Both the position numbers and the translations under genes were made by a program. Shown one piece after another: positions 34,624 to 46,590 of a stretch of 64,000 bases of DNA. Source of the DNA: Sporodiniella umbellata (taxonomy: Eukaryota; Mucoromycota; Mucoromycetes; Mucorales; Rhizopodaceae); contig JAIXMR010000025.1 of the NCBI GenBank assembly GCA_025677835.1, positions 1 through 64,000 of the forward strand, given 5' to 3'. Numbering within the stretch: the first letter of the stretch is position 1; each line of letters begins with the position of its first letter. The notes below the pieces were generated by a model. It did not search any database, had not been told where the DNA came from, and saw nothing but the letters and a program-made list of their open reading frames with translations.

Positions 34624-35830
34624 ATGAATTTTGCAAACAACACATCAACAAGCCGGTCAACCAACACTGCAGATTCTACACAGGCTTCGCGTTCTGCTGC
34701 TCGCGATGCCGAAATAAGAAGGATTTTACTGAGAAATCAGTACCGAATGGCCAAACAGCAAAGAATACCAGAAGCACCTGCCGCACCCCAAACTACCTCC
34801 TCCAACAAAATCAGTCCTGTTGAGGTTCAAAGAAAAAAGAAACAGTTTCAAAAGTTTCGCTTTTTTTTATATAAACTAGACCCCGAGCTAGAAACAAAGC
34901 TTGCACGGAAAATATATTTATTGGGAGCCGTAAGCTACATTAACCAAATACCGTTAACTCATGTACATACATAGACAAGAGAAGCCTTCTTTTCCGCAAA
35001 GTGTACACACGTTATTACTAACGCAAAATTAATATCTTCCTCGAAAAAGTAAGAAGTAAAAAAAGGCAGTCTCAACGATAACAATCAAACTGATAAATAA
35101 AAGAGCTGCTATAGATCCATCTGAAAACGATGCCCCTGTTGATATTACCATTCAAAATGCCAGAAAATGGAAGCTTGAGCTGTGGTCTCTTGAGGGTGCT
35201 TTGAAGATTGTGAATATACTTATGGAATCATCAACTGCTAACGCCAAAGCCCATGAAAGAGCCCATCGGGACGAAAAGAAGCCTCACTTTGTAGAGTTTA
35301 CTGGTCATTATCTTTTAGTTGAAGATGCTACTCAGGTTCATTGTCCGGTTTTAATCAAGGAATACACAAAGGAATTACTCAAGGATAAACCCACAATGAT
35401 TCCCTGGCCTACTTTAAAAAGAAAACGCAGGGCACATCAAGAGGCCCAAGAGCAACAAAATCGAAATCGTGATCCCCAAATAGAAGAAGTAGATCGACCA
35501 GAATCTGAAAAAAAAGAAGAGGGAGAGGCTGATAAAGTAGCTTCTAAGAAAGAGGAGGTCACAGCATCCCAGAATGAACCAAAGAAGCCTCGGACTGGGG
35601 AAGCCAACCCTCAAAAAAAAAGAGGTACTGAACTACAGTACTGTGAGAATTGCAATGAGAAGTTTGCAGTTCTATCTCAAGTAAATATATTGGAAAAAAA
35701 CATACATTTTATTATTACTAATCTTAATGATCCATAGCACATCTTGACCAAAAAACACTTGACCTTCGTACAAAACTCTGATAATTTTCTCGAGCTTGAT
35801 CAGCTTATTGATCGAGTCCAAAGAAAGTAA
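34624..35830 (+). CDS. DBF4: Dbf4/Dfp1-type regulatory subunit of Cdc7 kinase
   Basis: Four exons: 34624-34929, 34975-35048, 35104-35680 and 35738-35830 (phase-checked, 349 aa). Dbf4 activates Cdc7 (DDK), which phosphorylates MCM helicase at replication origins. All three family motifs are visible. Motif N is a BRCT-like part with TREAFFSAKCTHVITNAKL. Motif M is HFVEFTGHYLLVEDATQVHCPVLIKEYTK, quoted here only by its ends HFVEFTGHYLLVED and IKEYTK. Motif C is the Dbf4 zinc finger YCENCNEKFAVLSQHILTKKH (C-x2-C, H-x5-H), with its cysteines in exon 3 and its histidines in exon 4. The protein is compact compared with S. pombe Dfp1 (545 aa) and S. cerevisiae Dbf4 (704 aa). The linker before the finger is Glu/Lys-rich. 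Confidence 0.88.
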
Positions 35831-37089
35831 CCCTCACACTAATGCATATACATACTCAACTATACACTCACCTTCATACAAGCACACCCATGACCATATC
35901 TAAATACCCGTACACATTTACACGTAAATGTCCGCAAATCTGCACATCCAGTTCTCGTTTTACACTAAATACATATAGCGAATATTTTTATAAACAAATT
36001 GATATTCATTTCCAATAATCACATTTACAGGACAGATAAAATACCAAAGATATAGCGCAGTGCTTGTTTTAGCATATATATATATATATATATAATTCAA
36101 ATAAGGCTCAAGTGTATTACTCTACAGTTTCTTCAAACCAGAGTGTTTTGTAATTTTGTATGAGCTATTTGTTTTGTAGACATAAATCATCTATTGGTTT
36201 GACCACCAGATTGATGGCAATTTTGTTTAATCTAGAAACGCAACTACAAATACACCTAATATGGGTACAACAAGCAGCACACATGTGATTCAAATGTATA
36301 TGTGCTATTAAAACACATTCAGTCTAAAGCTAAAACTAAGTTGGAAACATTTTCCTAAGGCGGCCGGTAAAAAAAGAGGGAGGGGGAACACAGAGAAGGA
36401 TGAGTGTGAGTGTGTGAGTGTATTTAGATTAGGAATACCAAAAAAAAGGGGGGAGTCAAGTATGTTTTTATAAACGAAACTGTTCTTATTACAAAAAAAA
36501 AATACAAGCCAAAGTTGTCTATAAACAAACGCTACTAGAGGGATGAGCGGGGAGAGAGAAGTAAAAAGAAAAATCAGATGCGTGCGTAAATGCTGACGGA
36601 TTGTATTTACAAGTTTTTTTTATAAAACAAAAGATGCTGGTTTATAATAAATCAAAAGATGTAGAGTATATAGATTTTGTGTGTGTATATTATTAGAAAA
36701 ATAAATTCCTTACATTGCAGTCAAAGGTATAAATACACGCGTGTATGTTTGTCCCTATAGGAAGCAATTCAGCGAAAAGCACGTGAAAGGCTTTAAAGAA
36801 CCCGTCCGAGAAGAGAATTTGAGGCGTGAAGAAATGGTGAAAAACAGGATAATTTAACTTTAAACGGTTAAAATAAAGGGGGAAAAGATTTTATCGGAAG
36901 GAGAGAGGATGAGCGATTTGATGTCATGGCTTGTTTAAACATTAAGAATGCTTACAAAAAAAAACATATAAAGAAATGGATGTAAAGCCCCTTTCATCGC
37001 CTCGTTCTTACCCCTCTTTTTACTTATTTCTATTCTTATAAATAACTGGCTTTTTTCTTCTTTATTTTTACGCTCTAACTTTATTAAAA
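35831..37089. other. intergenic region, (TA)n and low-complexity DNA
   Basis: This contains a (TA) tract at about 36075-36093 and GTGAGTGTGTGAG repeats near 36405. A 48-codon minus-strand frame around 36690-36850 has a coding-like look but no recognisable domain or start. Nothing else is supported. Confidence 0.35.
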
Positions 37090-37311
37090 ATGATACCCGC
37101 GCCATCCGAAGAAAACAAATACAAAAGATTCTGTTATGACAAAAAACACCGTATCCACAAGGCTTCCCCTGACTATAATACAATTGTCTATTTAAATCAC
37201 GACGTGGCAAAAAAAAGGTTTGAATTTTTTGGTTTCTTTGGGCAACATGAGGACAAATACTTCAATTCAAGCCGAAATGAATTGAGTCAAGACATGTTCC
37301 CTCGAGTATGA
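37090..37311 (+). CDS. hypothetical 73-aa protein
   Basis: The frame starts MIPAPSEENKYKRFCYDKKH in an AAAAATGA context after a pyrimidine-rich leader, and ends TAT-free at a TGA (37309-37311). The composition is charged and aromatic-rich with no signal peptide or TM segment. It is not recognised. It ends about 70 bp from the end of the convergent MFS gene. A single short exon with no homologue in sight makes this tentative. Confidence 0.35.
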   Translation: MIPAPSEENKYKRFCYDKKHRIHKASPDYNTIVYLNHDVAKKRFEFFGFFGQHEDKYFNSSRNELSQDMFPRV

Positions 37312-37381
37312 TTATAACAAGAATAAATGAAAAAGTTGTACGTTTTATTACGGCCATTATCGTTTATGTCATTGTTATCCT

Positions 37382-39032
37382 TTAAGCAGATATATTTCGA
37401 GATTTGACTGGGTATACACAAAAAGCGATGACAGTATTGATAGCAGCGATACCTGCTATAAAAAAGAAAGTAAAGTTGGGCATGGTGGCGACTGTGGCGC
37501 TATACATTAGATTGACAACCAATTGACACAAAATCACTATAACGCTATTAGAAATGAACGGGAGTTTTTTTTTTGCTATCGTTTTTACTCGAGATTGTTT
37601 CCACTGTAGCCATAACTCCCCAAAATTGACCTAGTAGAGAAGGGTCCACCAGGGAGCTTGCCAAGGACCGTATAGCTGGAGCAGAGACAACAGAAATACC
37701 ATGCAAGATAACGTTCTTCATATAGCCAGAGGGTGTACTAACTAGAGCATAAACAATGAAGGCAATAGTATCAACAAAGAAAGAAAAACGAATCAGCCAG
37801 ATATCAAGCGTTAGTGTCTGATTGCCCCTGTATTTTTTGAAGAAATAGGAAACAATGGGCACAAATAGAGCCAAAATAATCAATCTTATAGACGAAAGGG
37901 AACTGATAAACAGACCCCCTTCAAAAGAAGTCCATCCAAACTTAAGCATACCATAGAGGATAGTGGGTGGGATGATAAATACCATGACAGTCATCTGGAT
38001 CAGCATTATCAAAGGTAGAGCATATCGGCTAACATGCTCTGGCCGTGATTGAAAAACAATTCGGAAAGTTGAAAGGATATTGATGCGCTCGAGAAAGGTC
38101 ATTGGTTTACTAACAAATTTTTCTTCATACTCATTAGATTCTGGAAGAATGCAGGTCATGTAGGCTAAGAGGAGCGCGTGAATCAAGAGAACCAGATAAA
38201 ACACACTTAAAACATCCCCTGTCTCTTGTACTAAAAACGAGCTAAAGGAAGATCCCAAGGTATTTCCAAGGCAAATAAATGCAATCATTCGACTAAACAT
38301 CAGGGTTCTAAAACAGAGTTAATCCTTTGACGGACAGCGTTCTCATTTTACCTATTGCCTATATGGGTGCAATCAGACAAATAGGCATTGGCAGCAGCAA
38401 TCAAAATGGCATCTCCAGCAAGAATTCCGCGCAAAAACGGTCCGATGTAGAGCAAACAGACACCAAAGAATGTTTGATAACTCAGTGTCAAAATGTTACA
38501 GAGGTTGTACAGAAAACCGCCTATCATGGATATTTTCAAGACAAGTCGTCGGCCTTTACGATCGGACAAAGCACCATAATATCCCGCCAATAGAAGTGCT
38601 GTATAAATGGGCTTCATGAGATGATGTTATAGTGACATCTCTTTTATTGTACCTGCAATGCTTCCTAAGAATATAATAAGAGCTTGTGCTTTAGAGACCA
38701 TAGACTGTATTTCTGGTATATTGCATTGTTCTGGTTGTACACCAGAGCCATCTGTGACTTCTGGTTGGTAATATCTAACCAAAAAAATAAGTAACACAGA
38801 CAAAAATATCGAAATTGACCTGTGGCAATAGACAATAGAAAGTGCCTCTACCTTGGGAACAATCGAGCATCTATTATTATTTTTTTCTGTTAATGGCCGT
38901 TTTATATGTCTTTTGTTACCCTTGAGTAAAAGCAATAGCGAACATCGGGAAAATAATGTACCAAGGTGAAGGTTTAATGAAGGGGCTAGCCACCTTGGGT
39001 GGCAACAGTGGTGTGACTTCTTCAACCTCCAT
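37382..39032 (-). CDS. major facilitator superfamily transporter
   Basis: Multi-exon gene from ATG 39032 (MEVEEVTPLLPPKV) to TAA 37384-37382. The MFS loop 2-3 signature appears as GALSDRKGRRLVLKIS. About 12 hydrophobic helices can be counted across the exons, for example PWYIIFPMFAIAFTQ, GGFLYNLCNILTLSYQTFFG, IMLIQMTVMVFIIPP and PNFTFFFIAGIAAINTVIAF. An extracellular loop with a CNIPEIQSMVSKAQAL segment after helix 1, and the EEVTPLL dileucine-like N-terminus, resemble SLC46/TetA-like fungal transporters of unknown substrate. The last exon (end IPV..., VKSRNISA) follows an intron near 37550-37600. I cannot predict the substrate. Confidence 0.8.
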
Positions 39033-40575
39033 AATTGAAATTCTATTTTTTTTTTTTGAAAGAAAACAAAAAAAGCCCTTAAATATAGACAAGCTTCTGA
39101 GTTTCAACGCTTGCCTTCTGTACTTTTCTTTTTTAACTCGTCATTATGTCGGATGAGACCATTGCCACTGCAGTTTACAGAGTGTAGACTGCTTCAGACT
39201 TATTCGTGAACACCGGTGCTTCTCAATTGTATCTTATTTGGGATACTATAATCAACGTATATGAGCAGACTGTATGGGCGAAAGAGTGTATTGCCTGCTT
39301 TTAATTTTCGATTTGTAGTAGCAAGTGTGTGGTGGATCACTACGCTATACGTACTATGAGACGCTTCACCATATATTAATCAGGCACCATAATAGAATGA
39401 ACCGAGTCTTAAAACTAATGATAAAACAGCCATTCGTTTCTGTATATTGTACTGGTTGTCTTGTTTGAGACAATTGATAGGCCATATAGTGAATTATTTC
39501 AATAAGAAATAATTAAACATGCCATGCTTTGCTAAATGCAGCTATAAAATACTGGAACTGTTAAAGTGAGTTAGCTGAGTTGGATACCCATATTTTAAAT
39601 CGAGTACAAGTACTCAGTCTATATATCAGCTTAAACGAAAAAAAAAGTGATTGTAGAGTGTTAAGTCCCAGGTAGCTTATCTCAATATAGCTGGGCTGGG
39701 CTTTCATTGAGTAATTAATACATTGAGTTTTGCACTGTATACTTGCAGATCTTATGGTAAGAGACATATTTAGATAATAATAGAATAAACGATCTGCAAA
39801 AATAAAATAAAACTAAAAAGTCGTAAAGTTCAATTTATGAAACAGGATAAAGTTCTAAAAGTAGCTTTGAAATTTCTTCTACTTTAGTTAAAGATGTTAT
39901 GGTATCTAGCGTTAGAACATATCAGCTCCCTTGGCGGTTGCTCAGTAGCTTTCATGATATGTTTTAAGCCACAACAAAGACACAAAGTATAAATACCAGT
40001 TAATAAATGATTTTTCGGGTAGTAAGCTTAGTATTGAATAATATAAGTTCATAGTGAACTTTAGGTTTATTTCGAAAACACAAGTACAACGCTTTAAATA
40101 GTCGTGATACAAGAGCATATGATGAGCCGCTGAAAGCGCTGGCAAGCTAAATTGTATGCAGAGACCCAAAAAAAAAAAGCGTAAACACAAGCTCAATGAA
40201 GAGAAACGAAATAGGTAAATAAGAATACAGAGACGATTCTTTAGTAGTAAGGGGTTTTTTTTTCCTAACAAAATCTATCGCAAAGCTCTCTCTTATTGAT
40301 CAAGTCAAGTGTTCTACTTTTCGAGAGCATAATCTAAATAAAAATCCACAAAAGTTGCCTCTCGCTCTAGAGATAAGGGTGGGCTTTTTTTTCTTTTTTA
40401 GAAACAGGATTTTTCTTATATTTGATGATGGATAGCAGCATATTATCAAAATCCTGGCCAGTGTTATCGTAGTTCAGTGCAAAGTGGCACGATTTGCTCC
40501 AATTGTTTTAAACACCCGACTATTTTCTATTGTCATACTAAAAATTTTTTTGGGGATTTTCTGTAACCTAAGGAT
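39033..40575. other. intergenic region
   Basis: About 1.5 kb. A pyrimidine tract followed by an ATG at 39147 opens only a 13-codon frame. Minus-strand frames at 39561-39767 and 39942-40271 are of low complexity. No gene is supported. Confidence 0.4.
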
Positions 40576-41247
40576 ATGTCAAGTTTGCAATCGTTTTTAT
40601 CAAAGAGCCGACATCATGCAGCACCTAAAGGATCTGGTAGATCTGTTGCTTTTATAGCACCACAGCTAGACATAAAGCCTATCTACTTGTCAGCGCAGCA
40701 AACCAAGAAGATAATCTCGCCAAAAAAAACAAAAAAGGGCCAGCCTACTATTGCAGATTACTTTTCAAAAAAGGAAGAGGAGATCATTACATGTCAAGTA
40801 CGTCACTCAAAATCCTTAGATTCCATGTGGGATGTACTGCTAGAGGAGTATGGAGAGACAAGTACAAAGGAAGTACCTGTATTTTGTAAAGTGCAACAAT
40901 CAACCCCATTGCACGATGCATACGAATCGCTTCTTGATGAATATATACACAACGATAAAGAGAAGCCTGTCTTTTGTAAGGTACGCTTATCGAAACCGCT
41001 TGACACATATCTTGATTTATTAAGCGATATGGACGAAAACGATGAGGAAACACCTGTGCTTTGTACTGTTCGAAAAACGCAGCCTATCTCTTATTTGTGG
41101 CAAACAATGTTGACCGAATTTGGCATTCAAGAAACTGTTTATCAAAACAAACGGAAACATACAGAGAATGGCGAAAACAACAAACGGCAAAGAGTCAGTA
41201 CAAAAGACCTTTGCAGGTTTATAAATCTTCATATGTGCATATCTTAA
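40576..41247 (+). CDS. PIP-box protein with four ~30-residue tandem repeats, unrecognised family
   Basis: Apparent single exon of 223 codons plus stop, from ATG 40576. Residues 56-63 are QPTIADYF, a consensus PCNA-interacting (PIP) box (Q-x-x-I-x-x-Y-F), next to a basic stretch (SPKKTKKG). After it come four tandem repeats built as (P)V-(F/L)-C-x-V-(R/Q)-x-(S/T)-x-P/S-L/I, about eight residues, then LL-(x)-EY/D. The repeat cysteines are at 73, 104, 134 and 163, spaced 31, 30 and 29 residues. Repeats 2 and 3 share VFCKV. The C-terminus is basic (NKRKH, NNKRQRV), a possible nuclear signal. A PIP box plus nuclear signals suggests a replication or repair role, which is inference. The end may be spliced differently: GT follows TTTGCAG near 41217. 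I recognise no known domain in the repeats. Confidence 0.7.
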   Translation: MSSLQSFLSKSRHHAAPKGSGRSVAFIAPQLDIKPIYLSAQQTKKIISPKKTKKGQPTIADYFSKKEEEIITCQVRHSKSLDSMWDVLLEEYGETSTKEVPVFCKVQQSTPLHDAYESLLDEYIHNDKEKPVFCKVRLSKPLDTYLDLLSDMDENDEETPVLCTVRKTQPISYLWQTMLTEFGIQETVYQNKRKHTENGENNKRQRVSTKDLCRFINLHMCIS

Positions 41248-41355
41248 TTTTTTTTTCTTCTGCATATTGATTTTATTCTTTAAAAAATAAAGCATCCCAT
41301 ATATCCCCTCCCTCTTGCAAAAAAAAAAAAAAAAAAAAAGAAACTGCAAAGTAGT

Positions 41356-43974
41356 TTATTTTAATTGAAGTACTCGAACTGCACCTTTACTGTTTGCAGA
41401 AAGAAGCCGAGTGGTATCCTTTTTCCAACAAACAGAACTTACAAAATAAGTAGGATCGTTTTCCAATATCAGTTTTCCCTAAAAAGAAAAAAAAAAAAAG
41501 GTTTTTTTAGAGAAATGAAAAAAGATATTCTAAGCTTACAGGTACAGGGTCAATAGGAAATCTATATTTTGCAACAGGTGTTTTTGAATGTTTATGATAC
41601 GCATGAACCGTATTGGTTTCACTACCACATACAATCCAATCTTCGTTTACAGATAAACCCACAAAGTTCTTTTCGTTCAAGTGACCTGTATACGTTCTTA
41701 AACATTCAGAAGATTCTCTATCCCATAGCTTTAAAGAATTGTCTGTGGATCTATCATAAAGAGTTATATTCCTACAGCTATTATGGTCCATACTTACGCA
41801 GAAATCAGTTCATTGTCGTTCATCCACTTTACATAAGAAACAGCTTTTTGATGTCCCTGACAGGTGCTTAAGGGCAGATTTGGGTTTCTTAAATCGTAAC
41901 AGATAATATGGTGATCTGTATACCCATAATGAGTACTCTTGTATGTGTTCTTCTTACTTTACCTGCGCTACCAACGGCCAAATAGTTACTGTTATTAGGA
42001 GCAAATTTGGCACAGCAAATATTTCCTTTATGTTGAAAGGTGAAACAAGAACGTTGGCTAGTTAAAGACCATACTTTGACTGTGGTGTCATCACTGCCTG
42101 AGGCAATCATTCCAGGATTTCTTGTGCAGATGTCCACACTCCAGGCCCTCTTCTTGTGCTCGTTAAAGCTGACTGTCCTTTGACCGGTATTCACATCCCA
42201 TACATTGATAATACCCTGGTAGTCTGAGCTCGCAATCTGGCTTTTGATATAGGGAGACCAGGAAACACAACTGATCTTATTCTCACATCGAATACGCCGC
42301 AGAGGACAATGCATCGGAGTGCGTCCAGAACTGCCACGACAGGTCATTCTAAAATCGAAAATCTTGATATCCTTAAGAATGCCGCCCACCGCAAAGAATT
42401 CATCGTCTTTATCAAACTCAACCGAAGATACAATGGATGTACCGTGAGTTGTGTCTGCATAATAAAGGGTATCCAATACCTCCAAACGGCTATAGCGCGT
42501 AACATCGTATAAGGCAGAAGAAAAAGACTCCAGACGACTACACCCTGTTTTTTTTTAAGAACACTCTTTTTAGTTTCTTGCTTTTACAATAACAAATAGC
42601 CGTACTTTCCTCTTCGTCTAAAACCACTTGACTAGTCATTTTTGAATGATACAAATCTTTTAGGTCGTTGAACCTTTCATCGATACGGTCCGATACCGAC
42701 TTTTCTTCTACTTCATCCTCTGAGGCCCTTGAGCGGCTTACAGCACGCGTTGTGTCTTCACGTACCCCAGTGTCTTCTGTACTTTGATCGTCTGTTTGTT
42801 GGTCGTCTTCTCTGGTTGTCAGATCCTAATTTGTATTAGCATGTAGGCAAGCCTGTATTTATCTTTTTTTCTTTTTTGCATCTCACAGAAAATTTTCTTT
42901 TTCTTCTAGGTGAGGTTGGAGAAGAGTTCAAAAGGGTGGGCGATGACCGACACACGAGCATATCTAAATCGGATGAAATATATTTGTTTTGTAATAGCAA
43001 CCTTTGAATAGCCTGAGTTTGTTGAATTAGAATAAGGCTAATTTTTTTCCATAGTATGCGTATAAAAGACACGCAAAAGACGACTTACGGATTCATTTCG
43101 GTTTTTGAGACGAACGAGAAAGATATCCAGTAGATCCGATTTTATCTTGAGCTCTTCACGTTCCATCTTTCTTTTGGTGTCCAGCGTTGCTCGAAAAATG
43201 GATTCAATGTCTAAGGGTTATAAAGCGTATGAGAAAAATTGGATAGTCCTGAATCGATTCAAACCTTCATAATTTAACGAGCGAGCAATGGAAGTGGCTA
43301 TTGATGCACTATCGCTTTTGACTTTTCTAATCAAAGCGTCCATTGGATCGCTTTTGTAAATCGGAACATTCTTATCAGCCATTTGGGTTCTTAATTCAGC
43401 TAAGCGATTAACTGTAAAAGAAATCAGTCTTTTGGAGTTTTGTTCATAGAGAGTCTCTTTTTTTTTTTACGTTGAAAATTGGGATACATTTCGTTTCTTG
43501 ACACACGCGATCTACATAAAGGGCATTCTGGTTGATATTTAATCTGTTCACAGATACATTCATAGCTTGTTGGATTATAAGTAGGTTTGTTTGGAGATGC
43601 ATTTTTTTTAAAAAAAGAAAGAAGACAAATACCAAAAAGAATGACCACAAGAAGTGGCAATCACCTCTTTCATTATATCATGACAAATAGGACTTTTAAA
43701 AAAGATCAACAATTGTATGAAACATTAAAATCGTCTTTTACCAGCATAACTCCTCTTCTACTTTATCTACGTTAGCAAAAGCTAAAGACTGGGTTGTTGC
43801 CACTTGGCCGTTGCTAGTATCTGAGCGTGGTTGGCTTAGCAACGAAACAAAAGAAATGACAGATTCAGGAGGCGATGCCACCTCTTGAGAAGCAGAGGGT
43901 AATGTCGCTGGTAGTGAAGGTGGTTGTGGTGTGACGTCCAACTCAGGTCTTTGGGATTCGGTCGACTGTGACAT
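41356..43974 (-). CDS. COP1: COP1-type E3 ubiquitin ligase (RING finger, coiled coil, WD40)
   Basis: Multi-exon gene from ATG 43974 (MSQSTESQRPELDV) to TAA 41358-41356. The RING finger is assembled over exons 1-3: ELC|CPICHDIMKEVIATSCGHSFC|YECICEQI, then PECPLCRSRV, ending NEMYPNFQ as in COP1. The following segment RLAELRTQMADKNVPI and IRKVKSDSASIATSIARSL fits the coiled-coil region. The WD40 propeller has EFDKDDEFFAVGGILKDIKIFDF, SSPYIKSQIASSDYQGIINVWD-type, HEKRAWSVDI-like, NEKNFVGLSVNEDWIVCGS and, at the end, YFVSSVCWKKDT. COP1 directs ubiquitination of transcription factors in plants and animals. Its targets in fungi are not known to me. The order RING then WD40 and these specific strands make COP1 clearly better than other WD40 ligases. 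Confidence 0.85.
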
Positions 43975-45097
43975 ACCCCAAAAAAAAAAAAGCTAATAAA
44001 AGTGGAAACAAAAACAAGAAAAATAGATATAAAAAAAATAGATAGCAGAAAAAGGAAACAGAAAAATATGTTTTTTTTTTTTTTTTAGTTTGGATCTAAT
44101 AATTCCATTAAAAAAGAGCTGCTCAAGTAAAGTTTTCTTTATGATTGGATGATTTTTGCATTATTTTTTTTCTGCTTTATAGACAAATGTGTATTGGAAA
44201 TCAAACAATTGACAAAGGCCCCTTGTTCTATACGGATTGTTGTAATTCATTTTGTCTTGAAAGCTGATTTAACACCAATAAATGAACGGTAAGAAATAAA
44301 AAATATAGTCGTTTTGACTACATTTTCCAAACAATGATAGATTTGTTTGTTGGTTTAATAGCACACCCAAGACCGTCCACTTTTTTGCATCGTTCTAAAA
44401 ACAAAGTTATTTGACAGCAACTTTTTGTTAGACATTATACTCTGCCTTTGAATGTAGGTTTATTTTCTTTAACTCTGATAAACGCACATCTATCTACCTA
44501 TTTATCCATACAATTTCATAGCTGTGTACAAGACCAAGATTTATGTTCAAGAATTCTAGTTTTTAGTAGAATTGTAAAGTAACTACAGCATGCATTCCTT
44601 GGTGTTCTTATAGATATTATAAAAAGAAATGTATGGAACAAAATAAAGCTAAATGTTTGTCTTTAAAGATACAACTAACTCACTTTTTCCTTTGGTTATG
44701 TTTGTAAAGTAAAAATTGGTAGTCTATATCTGCAAAGCACAATAGACTCATTTGATCATACATAATTACTGCCGAATTTATCATCGTTTTTTTTTTTTCA
44801 ATTGATGTCTAGACTATAGTTATTTACACCTGAAAGTCTTTTTCATCAACCGCCCATAAAACGAAAAGTAGTATTATATATTTGTTTCTTTGGCTATTTT
44901 TAATAAGCGTTCGTGAAGATTTCCGAAAAAACTCTTTATCAAAATAACTTGGAGTTAAAATGCTAACAAGAAACTTTCAAATCAAGTGTGTGTCTTTAAA
45001 CAACTAGGACAGGTTTTGCTTTCTGCTTTGTGTTACCTTTTTTTTTTTTAGAGCATTCAAACTGACATTTCCTTTCAATTCTTTCTATTTTTAACAA
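43975..45097. other. intergenic region
   Basis: About 1.1 kb, AT-rich, with poly(T) runs (for example 44071-44086). It holds the divergent upstream regions of COP1 and the PLC-like gene. No other gene is seen. Confidence 0.4.
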
Positions 45098-46435
45098 ATG
45101 AAGATTTGGTCACCTTTATTCGTAAGTCTACTTCTTATTTCTGGTTTGAAGGCCCAGTTCGAGGATGAGCAAGTGACGATTGAAGTTGTAGAAGACGATT
45201 TGGGGTAAATAAAGCAGGATGCTTTATTTCAAAAGAAGTCTAAAGATGATTTGCAGTAGTAGTGATGGCTTTATAGTGGAAGCAGATTCTGAACCTTGCA
45301 ATGGTTATCCTCAATATAGAAAATTACCCATCAATCAAGCTTTTTATTTGGGATCTACTGCCAACAAAAATGTGGATACTTTATTAAATCAAGGCATGCG
45401 TTATTTTGAATGGGACATTTGCCAAAAGTAAAGTAACAAAAAATGGAATAGCCAGTCTAACTTTTCATTTTTTAAACACACACAAATATATATATATATA
45501 TAGTGCCCAAGACGATTTGGTTATATGTTCAACTGGTAAAACATTTGAGAGTGCATTAAACGAAGCTTTTCTGTTTGCAAGAGAAGTTCCTGAGCAGTTC
45601 TTTATTGTTCACGTCAACACCCAGATAGAAAATCAAAAGATAGAAACAAACATGGATACGCTATGTAAAAAACATACCGAATTGACTCCGGGAACAGACG
45701 AATATACGCAATTTAAGGTAGGACTTGTCTCTTTTTTTTCGGTAAACTAAAAAAGCTGCTTTGTTATATTATCCAGTGTCCCTTTTTTTATAAACACGAA
45801 GGAGGACCTTGGCCTTCCATTGGAGAATTGGTTAATTATAACCCAGAGCAGGCGCAATGGGAAGGAGACGGTGAGCTGGTTGGCGTTCGAACTCGAATGC
45901 TCTTTACGATGGACACACCTTCTTCCCTCTCTTCCTTCTTTACAAAGGTATACATACACAAAACGTGCTCTCCCCTTAAGACCTTTTTTTTTTATAGCCT
46001 TTTTGGAGAAATATAAAGGGATTAGATTCGAGCGAATTAAAACAAGAATTGAAAAAGAACTGTAGAGTGCCTGCAGGAGGTGTCAAATTGAACGCATTTA
46101 CAAAGTAAGAAAAAAAAATTATAATAGAAAAAACACAATGGCTTTTTTTTTTTTTTTTTTTTTTTTGACTTTCTTTGTACTTTCTCTGTAGCAAGAAGCT
46201 TACACCCAAGGAAATTGAGGAGTTTTTGTTGGATAGGTCGGGATGTAACTTGAACGACTCACCCTTAAATACATTTGTGTCTATTCTTAACGTACAGACA
46301 TATGAACAAGAGCAGCCCTATTTTGATGAGCTCAAAGACCGTATGATGGATCTGAACGTTGCCAAATGGAACGGTGAGTATGAATTGCTCAAACCTTCTA
46401 CTTTGGCGAGAAAGGTACAGCGCGATGAGCTTTGA
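45098..46435 (+). CDS. secreted PLC-like phosphodiesterase-fold protein, probably lacking catalytic histidines
   Basis: Six exons: 45098-45204, 45257-45427, 45504-45717, 45777-45947, 45998-46104 and 46192-46435 (phase-checked, 337 aa). The N-terminus MKIWSPLFVSLLLISGLKAQ is a signal peptide. The next part follows the layout of PI-PLC-X/PLC-like phosphodiesterases: LPINQAFYLGSTANKNVDTLL-(NQGMRYFEWDIC), then DDLVICSTGKTFESALNEAF and EVPEQFFIVHVNTQ. Where active members have a His in 'THNS' and in 'CHTSC', this protein has YLGS and ICSTG, so both catalytic histidines seem absent. Cysteines are frequent, consistent with secretion. There is no GPI or TM tail. It may be a binding or structural member of the superfamily; this rests on pattern alignment by eye. 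The third intron follows KVGL-free FK|CPFFYKHEGG. Confidence 0.6.
46143..46166 (+). repeat. poly(T) tract in the last PLC-like intron
   Basis: A run of 24 T inside the intron before the last exon. It is probably slippage-expanded pyrimidine tract. Confidence 0.7.
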
Positions 46436-46590
46436 ACAATAAAAACAGTCTACCCATGGCTGATTGTCTCGTAAAATGAAAAAAAGGGGGAGAAATACAT
46501 TTGATTGGACAATATTCATTGTCTTTTAAAAAGATAAAAGTCTTGTCTGTGCTTTTATAATTTTTTTTTTTATTTATTTATTCATTCGAC

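Noticed and set aside
36680..36850. Minus-strand frame PVFHHFFTPQILFSDGFF
   Set aside because: Protein-like but only about 48 codons, with no start, no acceptor and no recognisable family; it may be chance in an intergenic region.
39147..39188. ATG after a strong pyrimidine tract (MSDETIATAVYRV)
   Set aside because: The context looks like a real start but the frame ends after 13 codons and no in-phase downstream exon could be found.
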